Source: Anisus vortex
Taxonomy: Eukaryota; Mollusca; Gastropoda; Planorbidae
Direction: 5' to 3'
DNA: 64,000 nucleotides
NCBI GenBank assembly: GCA_949126835.1
Contig: OX421501.1
Location: 5,278,499 to 5,342,498, forward strand
Each line of letters begins with the position of its first letter. Position 1 is the first letter of the stretch. Made by a program: the position numbers and the translations under genes. This document shows, piece by piece, positions 11,638 through 22,879 of the stretch. The notes beneath the pieces are model-generated. The model was not told the DNA's origin. It searched no databases and saw only the letters and a program-made list of their open reading frames with translations.

Positions 11638-12593
11638 CACATTAAAAGAATATTTGTATAATATGAATAAAATCCCAGACACATCTATCTAGGGTTGATA
11701 GACATCCGACAAGAAAATTAACAGTTTTTGAAAAGAGCCTTACATGCTCTGCAAAATAGTTTTTTTTAATTGCCCAAGTTGCTTCTCAATCTACATTAAA
11801 TAAAATGTTGGGTCAGTTTTACTAATATACAATTATTGACAGCTAATGTAATAAAATAAAGATAAAGACTAAGGAGGAATGTAATAAGACTAAACTGATT
11901 GTGGATTGTGAAACACTAAATATGTCTTTTTTTTGTCTCTCTATGTCCGTTTTTGAAGTCCAAGTATCTCGCAACCTTACGTCTATCGGTATGTTTGTCT
12001 GTTAAAGGAGCGTTCAGCATTAGTGTGGTAATTCTTTTTTTCTTTGTTTTCGAATACGTAGATCAAATGTCTGTACCGACGACTAGCGTTAACATCTGCA
12101 TTATCTGTTGTATGTGCTTGCATCGCAAATTCACAAGCAATATTAGGAATTCGAAAAAAAAAAAAATAAGTTGCCTCTGACAACAAACGAGTATTTGCAA
12201 GGGATCTAATGTTAAGGAAAACAGGGTTTACAAATATTTCTTCAGATAAAAAGGTAAATAAATCGTGTGACACTATTACGAATGATTTCCTCCTGTAATC
12301 CGGTTTTCGTTTAACATCCTACTTCACACAGAGTTAATTCGCAACAGTTTTAAGTAAATGAAAGTATCAATAAGTAGAGTAAGTTAGATACAACACTAGA
12401 GTAGCATTTTGAACTTTGAAAGTTAAAATAGATATTCGGCTGATGACCGAAAGTCAATATCAGTTTCGGCCGAAACCGTAAACAAACCGTAAACTAACCT
12501 TTTGTCTTCGGCCGAAACCAAATCCACTTCGAAAAAGAGTTTTTGTCTATTTTCGGCTCCGAAACCGAATATCGGTCGGTCTCTACATATAAT

Positions 12594-12989
12594 ATTGTTT
12601 AGAAATTAATTACCAAAGTGAAAGTTTAGTAATACGAAATGTATGTAATCTAGTAAAATTTCCTTTTATTTGGATCAATTAATATTAAGTAATCTTATCT
12701 TATCTTACCTTATCTTAGTCATTTTTATTTTGTATAAATGCAAATAAAAAGGTTGATAATTGTGTTATTAAATATAAAAATAAAACGCTTTAACGATTTT
12801 CTCAATAAATTTCCCTTATTTTTGGCCTTGGTATAAAATTAATATGATATATTATATACATAATATGATTATATATGATATAATATTAGCAATGCTTCGA
12901 ATATAAGCAATGCTTCGGTAATTAAGGACAAAAACACTTTCAATATATATGCGCTATATAAGTCTTCTTCTTACTATTATTATTATCAA
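12594..12989. other. No gene; short TTATC-type tract
   Basis: A (TTATC)n-like tract near 12690-12720 resembles a LINE-S tail. The rest is AT-rich with nothing recognised. Confidence 0.4.
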
Positions 12990-14420
12990 TATCCCTTATG
13001 CGAAAACAATTTCATATAAGTACTTTTTCTTTCCGAGTGGCATTCGGGAATGGAAGAGGTTGCCTGAACAAACCAGGAAAATCAGTAACCTAAAATCCTT
13101 TAAAACATAGGTTCTCAACCTTTTTCGGCTCACCGCCCCCTTTTAGAATTTTTTTTCCGCTCACCCTTCCCCCCCCCCCAAACTTTCTTTTAGCGCCAAC
13201 TCCCCCCCTCCTCCCGCTAATCTGGACTATAGTTTCCGCAATTTTTTTAGACTTTTTGTGTGATTAATTATCTTTAAAATAACTGAAAAGGAAACATATT
13301 GTAAGAATTAATAGATCAAAAAAGTGCCTTAACAAAAGGTTTTAATAAATCAATGTTAATGCGAATCGTTTGCCTATTGTGTTGCTAGCAATTTGTCTAT
13401 TTTTGTTTCAATTTTGGTTGCTTAAGCCTTAGGTCTAATAATCAGTAATATTTGTTATATTACAAAACAGAACTTGTTCGGCATCACTATTGAATCAAAT
13501 GTGGAAACATTCTTTTTGTTAAAGGGAGATAATTAGCCCGTTTTATTTGAGCTAATATTTCTGTTTTTTTTCTTATATAAAAAATAAATGGCTTACAATT
13601 TATAATTTTGAAATGATCAAGCTGTAAAAAGTATTTGAAAATTATATAAATATTATTATGACTAAAGAATTTATTTGCATATTTTCAAACATTACAATAA
13701 CTACCTAGTATGTATGATTACAAGTTATCTATACCGTCTATAAGTATAATTATACTCAAAACGGTTTTAAACACATTACAGATTTGTATTTCTTTCCCTA
13801 TCTTTCGTTCAATAGTTCATGCCGACTGGGGAACGGCTAAACGCTATTTGAAACATATTGGAAAAAAAAAAAAAAAAAAAATAAGGACATCTCCATTAAA
13901 CTGAGATCAAAATATCATCAATAGATGTTAGGGTGACAGTGATCGGTCAGCATAGTTGACAGTCCGGTAAACCAACCACAGGACCAGCCGGCCGCACACC
14001 ATATTTGCCAAAAACTGAACCCTACTTCATCGAAAAGTTACTGCGATTCCTATTTTTTATTTAATATAATAATATGTAGGCATACTGTTGTGGGATATCA
14101 GATATTTAGCAGCACTTGCGTTTACATCACATTTCATCCTCCAAAAAAACGAATCGATTTAAATAGCTGGTAGCTGAGGTGTTCAAATATAACAGGTTCG
14201 TTTGTACCGCCCACTTGCCCATCATCGCCCCCCAATCGCCCCCGGGAATGTCAGCGCCCCCCTAAAGCTTCTCACCGCCCTCCGGGGGGTGATATCGTCC
14301 CCGTTGAGAACCTATGCTTTAAAACATTAATAAAGTTGCAAGAATAGATTAGGCTTACAAATTAGCGTAGTACGCAATAATCTTTCTTATACAATATCTG
14401 TAATGTGACAGATAAGATTA
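12990..14420 (+). mobile_element. LINE-S 3' end split by a hAT element
   Basis: 12990-13105 (CCCTTATGCG, then TTTCCGAGTGGCATTCGGG) and 14317-14420 (TTAATAAAGTTGCAAGAATAG, then GTACGCAATAATCTT) match the two halves of the LINE-S 3' region at 28485-28700. They are separated by the hAT element at 13106-14316, whose target duplication CTTTAAAA is LINE sequence. The coding frame is degenerate. Confidence 0.85.
13106..14316. mobile_element. hAT element, 1,211 bp (CATAGGTTCTCAAC TIR)
   Basis: Ends CATAGGTTCTCAAC and GTTGAGAACCTATG are perfect inverted repeats, flanked by perfect 8-bp duplications CTTTAAAA (13098-13105 and 14317-14324). Subterminal C-rich blocks (TCACCGCCCCC) flank an AT-rich interior with no transposase. 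A SINE-B-like piece at ~13925-13995 is also present in the sister copy at 31177-32238, so it was part of the element before it spread. Confidence 0.93.
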
Positions 14421-14555
14421 ATTATAGGTAATATCAAAGGCATTTAAAACTAGCTTGTACAGTGTCAACAAAAATGTTTCAGTTGTACAAAGCTCTTCTT
14501 TGTTGTGTCGACCTTCAGATTGGCCTTAATAATTATTATTATCTTATCTTATACA

Positions 14556-14895
14556 CTAGCTTGAAAGACTTATTACTGGCACGCATTGAGCCCAACACGT
14601 GGGAATACTTGGAATATACATAGCATACTTGTTAATCTTCAATATTATTTCTTGCACACCCTTGTATTTGCCAGACATATTGGCAGCATTATCATATGAC
14701 TGACCTCGACACTTACTAAAATCTTTTTTGCATTCACTTGTAAGGTAGTTGTGCACTATCTTAGCCATACTTTCTCCTGTGTGGCTACCCATCTCAAGGA
14801 AAGTTAGAAACATACTTCACAGTAACAGTGAGCTGATCAATGTGGGACCGGTCTGGAGTGGAATCTACAGATAGACTGAACTACCATGCAATTCT
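14556..14895 (-). pseudogene. hAT transposase fragment (ZMYM1/DUF4371-like)
   Basis: The minus-strand translation contains SVDSTPDRSHIDQLTVTVKY in one frame, followed after a frameshift by GSHTGESMAKIVHNYL and CRGQSYDNAANMSGKYKGVQ. These match the conserved block of domesticated and mobile ZMYM1-type hAT transposases (the SxDxTPD and RGQSYDNAxNMSG motifs, family knowledge). The frame decays after KYAMYIPS, and neither the N-terminal zinc finger nor the C-terminal dimerisation domain is visible. A dead fragment. It lies beside several hAT MITEs but cannot be shown to be their source. Confidence 0.8.
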
Positions 14896-15249
14896 TAAAT
14901 CATCTGTATACTTAAGCCGTTAAATGTGATTTTGCCTTAATGTAATCGAATATAAAGTCACAACGTTAATTCAGATGCATTCGCGAAAATAAATTGAAGA
15001 AATCAATTCCAATTATAATCGTTGTCATTTTGGCAATGAAAAAGTTAAATCTTGTTGAAAATATTTACGAAAAATGCTACTTTTTTAATTATTCAAAGTC
15101 ATAGGCCTAAAACGAAAAGTAGTAAATTATTTAGATCTATGCCAATGGCAGCATTTAAATATAATTTTATAGGTTTGAAGGCGTTAACATCTTCGTTCTT
15201 CTTTTTAAAAAGGGGGCCATTCAGGTTAAACAAGCTAAATAGTAAAAAC
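14896..15249. other. Nothing recognised
   Basis: AT-rich sequence, no supportable gene. Confidence 0.4.
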
Positions 15250-15898
15250 CAGTGCTGTATTTAAGATTGTGGGGGCCCTGTTCCCGAATTTATTAGGGAG
15301 CCCCTCGTGGACTCGCCCTGCCTTCAGAAAAGTGCCTTAAATTCATGTTACATTCTGTAAAACCATAAATTTTATGTTGCGCATAATTTGTTGGACTAGA
15401 GTGCTTAAAATTGTAGGGGAATAAATGAATTTTATTTTAAATTTTCAACGAAAGAATGGGGATGTTACTTTACAATTTCTTTTTGTGATGTGTGGGGGCC
15501 CCTTTTCTGTGGGGGCCCCTGTTCCAATGGAACATGTGGAACATGCCTAAATACGCCACTGGTAGAAACTTGGAGATGTTATGTGCTATCGATAATAGAT
15601 ATATCGGTATCCACGATCAAAAACAAACGCTGAATAGAAAAAAACTAAAACACATAATTTTTAAAACTGCACAATTGTATCTTATTTTAAACCTTTTTGA
15701 AAAAAATTGGGTGAAGAGCATGGAACGTTTCGGACGTGTGGCATTGGGACAAATAATGCTGCAGTCTATGTAAGTATATTTGTCTTATGACAATTGCTAA
15801 CTCTGGCTACTTTTTTTTTTTTGGGGGGGGGGGCCCAAAACAGTGGGGGCCCTAAGCTATAGCTTGTCTAGCTTATAGGCCTAGGTAAATCCGGCCCT
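15250..15898. mobile_element. Probable hAT-like MITE with CAGGGCCGGATTTAC end
   Basis: The left end CAGTGCTGTATTTAAGATT and the right end GTAAATCCGGCCCTG are imperfect inverted repeats. GGGGGCCC blocks lie near both ends. It is related to the element at 52303-53060 through the terminal TTTACCTATAGGCCTA-type sequence. No clear 8-bp duplication survives and no transposase is seen. Confidence 0.55.
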
Positions 15899-17098
15899 GG
15901 GCGGGATAAGCTTAGATCTCGTTTCTAAATCAAATTGACATTCCTTATTAAGCTGCACACGTTTAGTTTTTTCATGATTGTTTGTTTTATCGTTTGTAGA
16001 TATTATCATTCCGTCGTAGTGTAATTAGCACAAGATTAATATTGTTAAAAGAAGGATTAAATGTGGTAATCTGTAAATTTGAGGAGTTTGTAAATGTGTA
16101 TATTTTACGTAGCTTTCTGTTGTTTTTTTGTTAATCTCTTAAACCTTTACAGCCGTTAGGGGGGCTTGGTGGACTTGGCGGCACCCATCTCCTCTCCAAG
16201 TCAGATGTGGATTTTTTTATTATTATTTTGGGTCGAACGCATGATGTCGAGATTGTCATTCAAGCTCAATGTCGACTTTGCTATCCAGCAGCCGAGTTAC
16301 TGATTAACTATTTAGCTACTTACACATACATGGTTGGAATAATTAAGCTCAATTTATTGTTGTAGGGATTCTTCTCTTGTTATATTTAGAGAACTGACAT
16401 GGATACGACAAATAGCCTAGAGACAGAGACAAAGACAGAGAGAGAGAAAAAGAGACAGAGACACAGTGAGAGTTAGAGGGAGATACAGATAACTAAAGAG
16501 AGAGAGAATGAAAGAGACACAGAGAAAGCAGATTCAAACCACTGCAAAGAGCTTAGCAAACTTAGTTCCATATTGCTAGTGGATAATCTGTTTCAAAAGT
16601 ATTGTGTGGTTAGCGCAATGTGTCTCTCGTTACTACCAAGTGATCTAGCGACAGAGTGCTCGGATTATCGGTAACGAAGGTCCTATACTTTCCAATGTAG
16701 TGTTTACACTAGGGACTTTTTCCCCAATGGTCTGGACGGTATCACTGAGTCATCCCGGAGAAAAAAATTTTTTAGTTTAACTAACACGATTTGAGCCCCC
16801 CCCCCCCCGCCACTACCCTTGCTAACAGTTAACATCTTATGCTGTTACGCTACCAGCTGCTAACTGTAATAGACTTTAAATCTAACGCAACAATAAATAT
16901 CTAATCTATTGCGTTCATCAGTTTCTTGTCACGGGCGTTTAACGATAATGATTAATTCTGTGGGCATTGTTTCTCTGATATATCCGAGTCGAGAGCTCTC
17001 GCTTAGGCCTCGGAGACTAAACGCTGCAGTGTGCTTAAAGTATATTAGTGCTGCGGAAGGTGATATCATTGGAGAGAAAACAGAAAGCACCAGCTACG
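15899..17098. other. Upstream region of Kunitz gene 1; GA-rich tract
   Basis: A GA-rich purine tract lies at about 16410-16530 and a C-homopolymer at ~16796-16808. No TATA box could be assigned with confidence before the ATG at 17099. No other gene seen. Confidence 0.4.
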
Positions 17099-17339
17099 AT
17101 GAACATAATTCTGTTTGCACTCGTGTTCCTTATCTTGTCATGCAGCACTCAAGCACAAGGTAGATACTATGCTTTAAATTACTTTAGCTGTTCTGTATAC
17201 ATCTCATCTGGCAGAATATCTGTTGTTTTTTTTCCTGTCTATCCACTGTCTATCTATCCAAGTGTCAAATTTAGCTATCTATTGCTCTGTCTATCCATCT
17301 GTCTTTCAGTCGTCTCTCTCTCTCTCTCTCTGTATACTT

Positions 17340-17427
<88 letters not shown>

Positions 17428-19833
17428 ACTTTTTCTATATGTATGTATGCTTTTAGTTATTTATGTATCTACCGAAGGTCCAGGGTGCATGTAGTCTAGG
17501 ATTAATTCCTGGATATCGAGGCTCTGAGTCAACCCAGCTATGATGCTTTCTTGACATTAGTTGGGGTAAAGTAAAGGCGGCTGTGCATAGCGCTGGCCAC
17601 ACAATCATCACGTTTGACGTGGCCACGGGTTAATATTATATTGAGGTATATTATAAAGGATGCAAATCAATACTACATTTATATTTACACTATAACGAGG
17701 GTGAGATTGCCATAATGAAGATCCAGAATTTGATTCCAGATACAAAACAACAACAGCAGAATTTTGGTACAAGATCTAATGGATACTTGACATTAGTTTT
17801 GGGTGGAAATTTAAAGACGGCTGAACATTCAGCTGGCTACATAATCCCCATGCATGCCGTGTCTATTGAACATGATCCGACATCGATTGCCTATCAACAC
17901 AAATAATTTTTTTTTTGAATTAGCATCATGTTAAAACGAGTAATACATGTAGTTAAATAACTAAACTTAGAAATACTAGAGCAGGGGTCGGCAACCTACA
18001 GACCTGGCACGCAGTGCCCTTTTCAATGGCATGTTCAAGACTTCGAAAAAGACAATTAGAGCATCTACGACAAGAAAAGATTGGGTTAACTTTTAGGCAC
18101 GCTAAATCAAAAGGTTGCCGACCCCTGCACTAGAGGACAAAAAAGCAAAGAGTAAAGAAGTAATAATACATAAGGCATTAAACTCTAATTTAGAAATACA
18201 ACCGAATAACAACCTGTTGCACTGCGCAGATAAACGTAAAACGAAAAACACAATTATTATCCCTTATGCGAGAACAATGCATATAAGTAACTAGCCGGTA
18301 TGTGCCCGGTCCTCCGAACCGGCTAATAGTTATGCTTACATACACTCTAACTACTCAAGCAGTTATAATGAGATTGCCCGCATAAACTACACATTTTATA
18401 TTTTGTATAAGACACGAATTTAAACGTGATGGAATTTTTTATTTGCCCGCTACAACATAAATTACCCATTAAAATCATTACCCATTACCCATTATAACAA
18501 TTTAAAAATTGCCCGCTATAAATTACGACGCAAATTAAAACGTGAATATATTTTGTTCTATTCTTCATAAAGAACATTAGCAAACATTGAAGCAAAGTTA
18601 ATTTAAAATGAATACGCAAAGTTTGATGACGTCATACAAACATTAAACATTAGCTTTGGGTGTTCGAACTTGTAGATTTGAAGAAAAAAGACATTGTAGG
18701 CTAAATAAGCATAAATATTATAGAGTGTAACCAGGACCGCTGCGTTTAAATAAGCTTAGTAAGGCGTCGGTATTACTTCCCGAAACAGAAAAAAATGCGA
18801 TTGCGCATTCTGTTCAATACCTATTCTGTGGACGTATACGACACGAATTAAAACGTGAATGAAATTTTGTCACCGGCAATTGAAAAATTTCCTGCTAAAA
18901 AATTAATATAAGTTCTTTACGACACGTAGGCAATTTAAACATGAATAAAATGTGTTCCCATCATTGATAAAAAAAAATCCATGCACATAGTTTGATGACG
19001 TCAATTTAAACGAATGATAAATGTCCCTTCATTGCTAAAAAATCCATGCGCAAACTTTGATGACGTCATCCTGAAAAAAATCTCAACGCCATCCTATTTT
19101 TTTATTTTGTGAAGACAAATTATAAAAAGTTTTACTGGCGAAGTCAATGTGAATCAAAAGTTGTGTTTTATTCGCGTTTTTTGACCAAACTGACCACTGC
19201 GGTCATTTAAATTTTCTTTAAAACTTGACAGTGTTCACCGCCGTAACGCAAAGAATATTTGTAGCAAATTTCACGTTTTTATGTCCAGTATTTAAAAAGA
19301 TTATGTGGTACGTACATACCCACACACCCATACACACACATATTCCTTTTGAGATTTTTTTTATATATATTTATGATGATCTTTCTTTCTGAGTAGCATC
19401 CGGGCATGGAATGGGTTACGTGAACAAACAAGGAAAACCAGTAACTTAACATCATTTAAAACACAAATAAAATGCGAGACTGGGCTAAGACCACGAAGAA
19501 GCGAAGGACGCAATAATCTTCTTTATAGAAGGAGCGTCTGTTTTATATACGATAAGATAACGGAACTCTATAGCGTTAGAATGTACTTTTTCGAAGAAGA
19601 CTCCATTGGTTTTCAATGAAATAAATATATTAATTTGATTTTATTTTTGTGTCATTTCAGTTCCCAGTAACTGTCTATTGGATCGTGATGCTGGAAAATG
19701 TAGAGGGAATTACCCGAGATATTACTACAACAGGTCAAGGAATATATGTGAACGTTTCGCATACGGTGGTTGCCAAGGCAACGCCAACAGGTTCCTTACT
19801 CTCGCAGATTGTCGTGCCAAATGTATTCTGTGA
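17099..19833 (+). CDS. Secreted single-domain Kunitz (BPTI-type) inhibitor, two exons
   Basis: Exon 1 (17099-17159) encodes a 20-residue signal peptide ([16 protein letters not shown]...) and ends in phase 1 at a GTAGAT donor. Exon 2 (19661-19833, after TTTCAG) encodes one Kunitz domain with the exact six-cysteine spacing C-8-C-15-C-7-C-12-C-3-C, then stops three codons after the last Cys. Total 77 aa. The residue after Cys2 is Arg (P1 position), which by family knowledge suggests trypsin-like protease inhibition; related folds can also act on ion channels, so the target is unknown. The 2,501-bp intron is filled by a (TA)n tract, SINEs, a LINE, a MITE and a Helitron-like element. An AATAAA lies at 20070. 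The coding frame of exon 2 is hidden by a longer overlapping frame that lacks the cysteines. Expression not demonstrable from sequence. Confidence 0.9.
17342..17425. repeat. (TA)n microsatellite
   Basis: About 40 TA units within the Kunitz intron, preceded by a short CT-rich stretch at 17314-17332. Confidence 0.95.
17476..17635 (+). mobile_element. SINE-A copy, 5' part decayed
   Basis: Contains CATTAGTTGGGGTAAAGTAA and GCGGCTGTGCATAGCGCTGG, diagnostic of SINE-A. A second, more decayed plus-strand copy follows at about 17735-17870 (TTGACATTAGTTTTGGGTGG). Both are inside the Kunitz intron. Confidence 0.75.
17982..18127. mobile_element. hAT MITE inside LINE-S
   Basis: A 146-bp element, CAGGGGTCGGCAACC to GGTTGCCGACCCCTG, with 8-bp flanks TACTAGAG / CACTAGAG. 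Same family as 5099-5303. Confidence 0.9.
18291..19379 (-). mobile_element. Helitron-like non-autonomous element
   Basis: Read on the minus strand, the element starts TC (19379-19378) with an AT-rich head (ATAAATATATATAAAAAAAA). It ends in a hairpin (CCGGTTCGGAGGACCGG) followed by CACATACCGGCTAG, with A and T flanking the insertion, as Helitrons do. There is no target duplication, and LINE-S sequence continues on both sides. The interior has repeated GATGACGTCA and AAACGTGAAT modules and no Rep/helicase ORF. The exact ends are set by the host alignment to within a base or two. Confidence 0.65.
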
Positions 19834-20105
19834 AAATATGAATGCATGCTGGGAAGATATTTAAAAAATGGCCATTTAGTGTTTACTTCTCATTAAGACA
19901 ATACAATTAAACATTAATGTAAAACAGTGTAAAGAGTAGATATTATTATTTAAGTATAACTTTAGAATATTGTCTTTGTAATGAAAAGCATTCTGTATGT
20001 GATGATTTTTTTCAAGCCATTAAAAATATTAATCTAGGATGAAATTTGTTTAAGCATTTGAAATTGACAAATAAACACAAAAATGCATTTGATGTTTTTG
20101 TATTT

Positions 20106-20705
20106 ATTGACAAGTCTTAATTAGGCGTAACCTTTTCAAATGGAAGAGGTTACGTGCGTCTGTTGACATTTCCCGCCATTTTCGTAAAAAAAAAATACTT
20201 TGTTTTTGGTGATGCTTGACAATCGATTTCAAAATCGACGTCCAGTTCTGGTCTTTTCAAAATATACAACGGCTACAAGATGTGTTATGCGGAAAGCGTT
20301 TTTAACATCAAAAGTGAGTAGGCGATTATTAATACTCAAAGTGTTAGTCGCGTAAGGTTAAATTTAACTTTTTGTTTATAAAATAAATTAGTCAAGAGTT
20401 GCGTCCTTGGTAATTAAAAAACACAATGCAGATATTTATAAAAAACAACAACACAAAAATTCTTTTGCATCAAGCAATCAGGTCGGGATCATAAATAGGT
20501 GATTCTTCGAATCTGACATTCACAATCCATCGTTTTCTTTTGGTGCCATATTTTGGAAATGAAATCAAAAAATTAATTTTCTACATATTTTCGTACAAGC
20601 AGTAACGCAGCACACAGACATGTTTCGAAGTAAATGATCGAATAAGACCGGAAATGTCTTTTTTGACGACCTTTTATGCATGCATTTTTGTTAAGACTTG
20701 TCAAT
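20106..20705. mobile_element. Element C, 600 bp, intact inverted termini
   Basis: Starts ATTGACAAGTCTTAA and ends TTAAGACTTGTCAAT, perfect 15-bp inverted repeats. The interior has no coding capacity. A sister copy is at 24326-24914 (e.g. CACAAAAATTCTTTTGCATC-type block), with end fragments at 4770 and 35648. Superfamily not determined, since no target duplication was evident. Confidence 0.85.
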
Positions 20706-20809
20706 TGTGGACGTTTAGAACGTAATAAAACAGCTTTGTAGTTTGATTTTAAAATTTGACTATTTACACATTTATATAGACCTTTCTATTTTGGTGTAAA
20801 ATATCCCGT

Positions 20810-21075
20810 CGGAAACTGATTGATTCACGGAGCCGGTGAAGGTTAGCGCTCACCAGTTATTGTGGCCACTGCATACTAGGGGGTTGTGTGGCCAGCACAA
20901 TGCCCGTCCGCCTTTACTTTACCGCTACTAGAGTCAGGTGCCCATTAGAACTGGGTAGACTCAGGGGCACCCTACAGACTCCAGACCCGAAAACTTTAGC
21001 CTTCACCAGGATTTGAACCCCGGATCTTCTGTACACCAGCCGAACGCGATTCCACTCGACCACTGTGCCGCTGTC
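20810..21075 (-). mobile_element. SINE-A, near full length
   Basis: Minus-strand copy with tail at ~20810 (CCCGTCGGAAACTGATTGAT). The tRNA-like head ends near 21075 with the reverse complement of a B box in GGATTTGAACCCCGG and an A-box-like region in CGATTCCACTCGACCACTG. Confidence 0.85.
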
Positions 21076-21153
21076 TATTTATGTATATAATTCCGCATGT
21101 TGTTAAAATATTTAGATAATAATTATAACTATAGATTATAGATACATATTTCA

Positions 21154-21335
21154 ATGGGCCGTATTGCTGCTGAGAGTTAACACCCTTGCCCCTTATACAA
21201 GTCAAACTTATATGACTGACTTATAAAGATATTGATGCTGAGAGTTAATACCCTTGCCCCTTATACAAGTCAATTTTATATGATTGACTTGTAAAATGGG
21301 CAAGGGTGTTAACTCTCAGCTACAATACGGCCCAT
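21154..21335. mobile_element. Palindromic element D (ATGGGCCGTATTG TIR)
   Basis: Bounded by ATGGGCCGTATTGCTGCTGA and its reverse complement. The inner units (GAGAGTTAACACCCTTGCCC, ACAAGTCAAACTTATATGAC) occur as both direct and inverted copies. A longer version with four units is at 56680-56975. Non-coding. Confidence 0.8.
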
Positions 21336-21511
21336 TAATACTGATGTCAAATTATACAGGGTTTTAAGATAATTAAATGACCAGTCCCATATTGTAAAAA
21401 TATAATAAGTCATCTTAAACTGATTTTAAATAATTGGACGTTATATTTTTACAACATGGGACTAATCATTTAGTTATCTTAAATCACCCTATAATTTGCC
21501 ATCAGTATTAA
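21335..21511. repeat. Long hairpin MITE flanked by TTAA
   Basis: Arms of about 70 bp (TACTGATGTCAAATTATACA ... and the reverse complement ending TTTGCCATCAGTA) face each other, and both ends abut TTAA. It begins directly at the end of element D. TTAA flanks suggest piggyBac- or Kolobok-type mobilisation; inference only. Confidence 0.75.
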
Positions 21512-21566
21512 CTATTTGATTGAAAATCTGACGCGCCTTTAATACTTTAGTACTTAGAATTAGCAT

Positions 21567-21847
21567 AGACTATAATACACATGGACCGCTTGTTTTAGTA
21601 TTTCTGCTATATGATGACATCAAAACACTGATTCTTTCGGAATTCCCAATTCCCTTGTGCAATGTAACTTCGTTTTATTTAATCGCTATGATTTCTCAAT
21701 GACTAACTAAAATCGAAAGTAGTATACAGCGGAAACATTTAGATGAACGAATGAGCGTAGAAGTCATTTAAGTCAGCGTTATTGGATACGCACGAACAAA
21801 AAAACATAAGCTTTAAAAATAGAGCAAGCGGTCCATCTTATTATAGT
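21567..21847. mobile_element. MITE-A copy
   Basis: Inverted ends AGACTATAATACACATGGAC and AGCGGTCCATCTTATTATAG, ~280 bp. The subterminal TTCGGAATTCCCAATTCCC block is shared with other copies. Confidence 0.8.
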
Positions 21848-22162
21848 GGCCATATGTTCGTTCAAGCCAAACTGACAAGGGTCACCAGGGGTCACCAAAA
21901 GAATGTGACCATCAGATGAGTTAATTAATTCTAACCTCATCCTCGTGCATCACAAGTGCAATAAGAACGAGTAGGCGAAAAAAGTTATGCTCAGCTCTTG
22001 TGCCAAATTTAAATGTAACTTCCCACACACGCGCGCAACACCTTGTATGACGTTCTCAAATTCATCCTTGCTGATTGCCAGAGTGGAGATTAGGCGCTGC
22101 ATGAGCTAAGATAAAACTCATTACATTTGCATGTTTGGCCTTTGATAATTTCTCATACAAGT
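21848..22162. other. Nothing recognised
   Basis: No exon or repeat end could be supported. Confidence 0.4.
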
Positions 22163-22705
22163 ACGTGAAAGTAAAGTTAAGTGTGATCCCCGTCGTTTGA
22201 ATATTCCTACATTGTTCCGGTGGAGCAGCGTTTCACCAGTTTGCATAGTCACGGTTTGCGAGAAAATGTATGGTCAGCACAATTCTCTAACCAACCAATG
22301 GCAGGTACCCATTAGATGTGGGTCATACTCGGGGAGAGGAGGCACGGTGGGGAAGTGCTTTCGGCTGGCATACCGAAGGTCCTGGGGTTCGAATCCTGGT
22401 GGATTTTTTCTCGAGTCTGGAGGGTGTCTCTGAGTCTACCCAGCTCTGATGAGGTACCTGACCTTAGTTGGGGTAAAGTAAAGGCGGCTGTGCATAGTGC
22501 TGGCCACACAATTACATAGTATGCCGTAGAAACAGTAACTAGTGAACGCTGCTTCATCCCTATGATCAATTTGGCTACTTTACGGTCTTTCATTTTCAGG
22601 GAGACCCAAAGGAACCGAGATAAAAATAGACGAGCCATCACTAGGATTCGAACTTAGGACGTTCAATGCGCCAACCGAAAACGCGCTACCACTTTGTCAC
22701 CTTGA
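22163..22705. mobile_element. SINE-A inserted into an older opposite SINE-A
   Basis: 22163-22325 and ~22595-22705 look like the body and tRNA-like head of a minus-strand SINE-A. A plus-strand copy (about 22327-22595) sits between them, with the tRNA-like head GGCACGGTGGGGAAGTGC, B box GGTTCGAATCC, and body TTGGGGTAAAGTAAAGGCGG. This plus copy is the best full-length SINE-A in the window. Confidence 0.75.
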
Positions 22706-22879
22706 CGTAACGCAAGTTAGCGGTTAGGAACAACAAATGCCCCTTATTAGACAATTACCAAGCACCCATGCAGCTTCAAAACAATTTTTTTAGATGATAA
22801 ACAAAATTTATAAAGTACAAAACAATTAATTCGATTAATTGTATCATTGTTTTAGTTTGGACGTTTCAAACTAACCCAA

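Larger units (their letters stand above)
7035..12593. mobile_element. Non-autonomous hAT-like element (TAGAGACCGACCG TIR), interrupted
   Basis: The left end TAGAGACCGACCGACCG and right end CGGTCGGTCTCTA are inverted repeats, flanked by near-matching 8-bp sites (CATATTAT / CATATAAT). Both subterminal regions carry several copies of the palindromic motif TTCGGCCGAAA, plausible transposase-binding sites. A 1.5-kb relative without the insertions is at 25493-27006. Here the element took in a SINE-B and an I/Nimbus-like LINE, and was then split by the 2.46-kb tandem duplication (left part present twice, at 7035-7762 and 9497-10224; right part at 11638-12593). No transposase ORF. Confidence 0.85.
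17957..19560 (+). mobile_element. LINE-S 3' region with two nested insertions
   Basis: The pieces 17957-17981, 18128-18290 and 19380-19560 align in order with 28340-28700 of the best LINE-S copy (CTAAACTTAGAAATACTAGAG; AATAATACATAAGGCATTAA; GGGCATGGAATGGGTTACGT; ACGCAATAATCTTCTTTATA). A hAT MITE (17982-18127) and a Helitron-like element (18291-19379) interrupt it. It lies in the Kunitz 1 intron. Confidence 0.85.

Noticed and set aside
17223..17456. Tyr-Ile repeat ORFs here and at 39361-39681
   Set aside because: Translations of (TA)n microsatellites.
17048..17494. 148-aa ORF over the Kunitz signal exon
   Set aside because: It contains the true signal peptide from 17099 but reads through the GTAGAT donor into CT and TA repeats.
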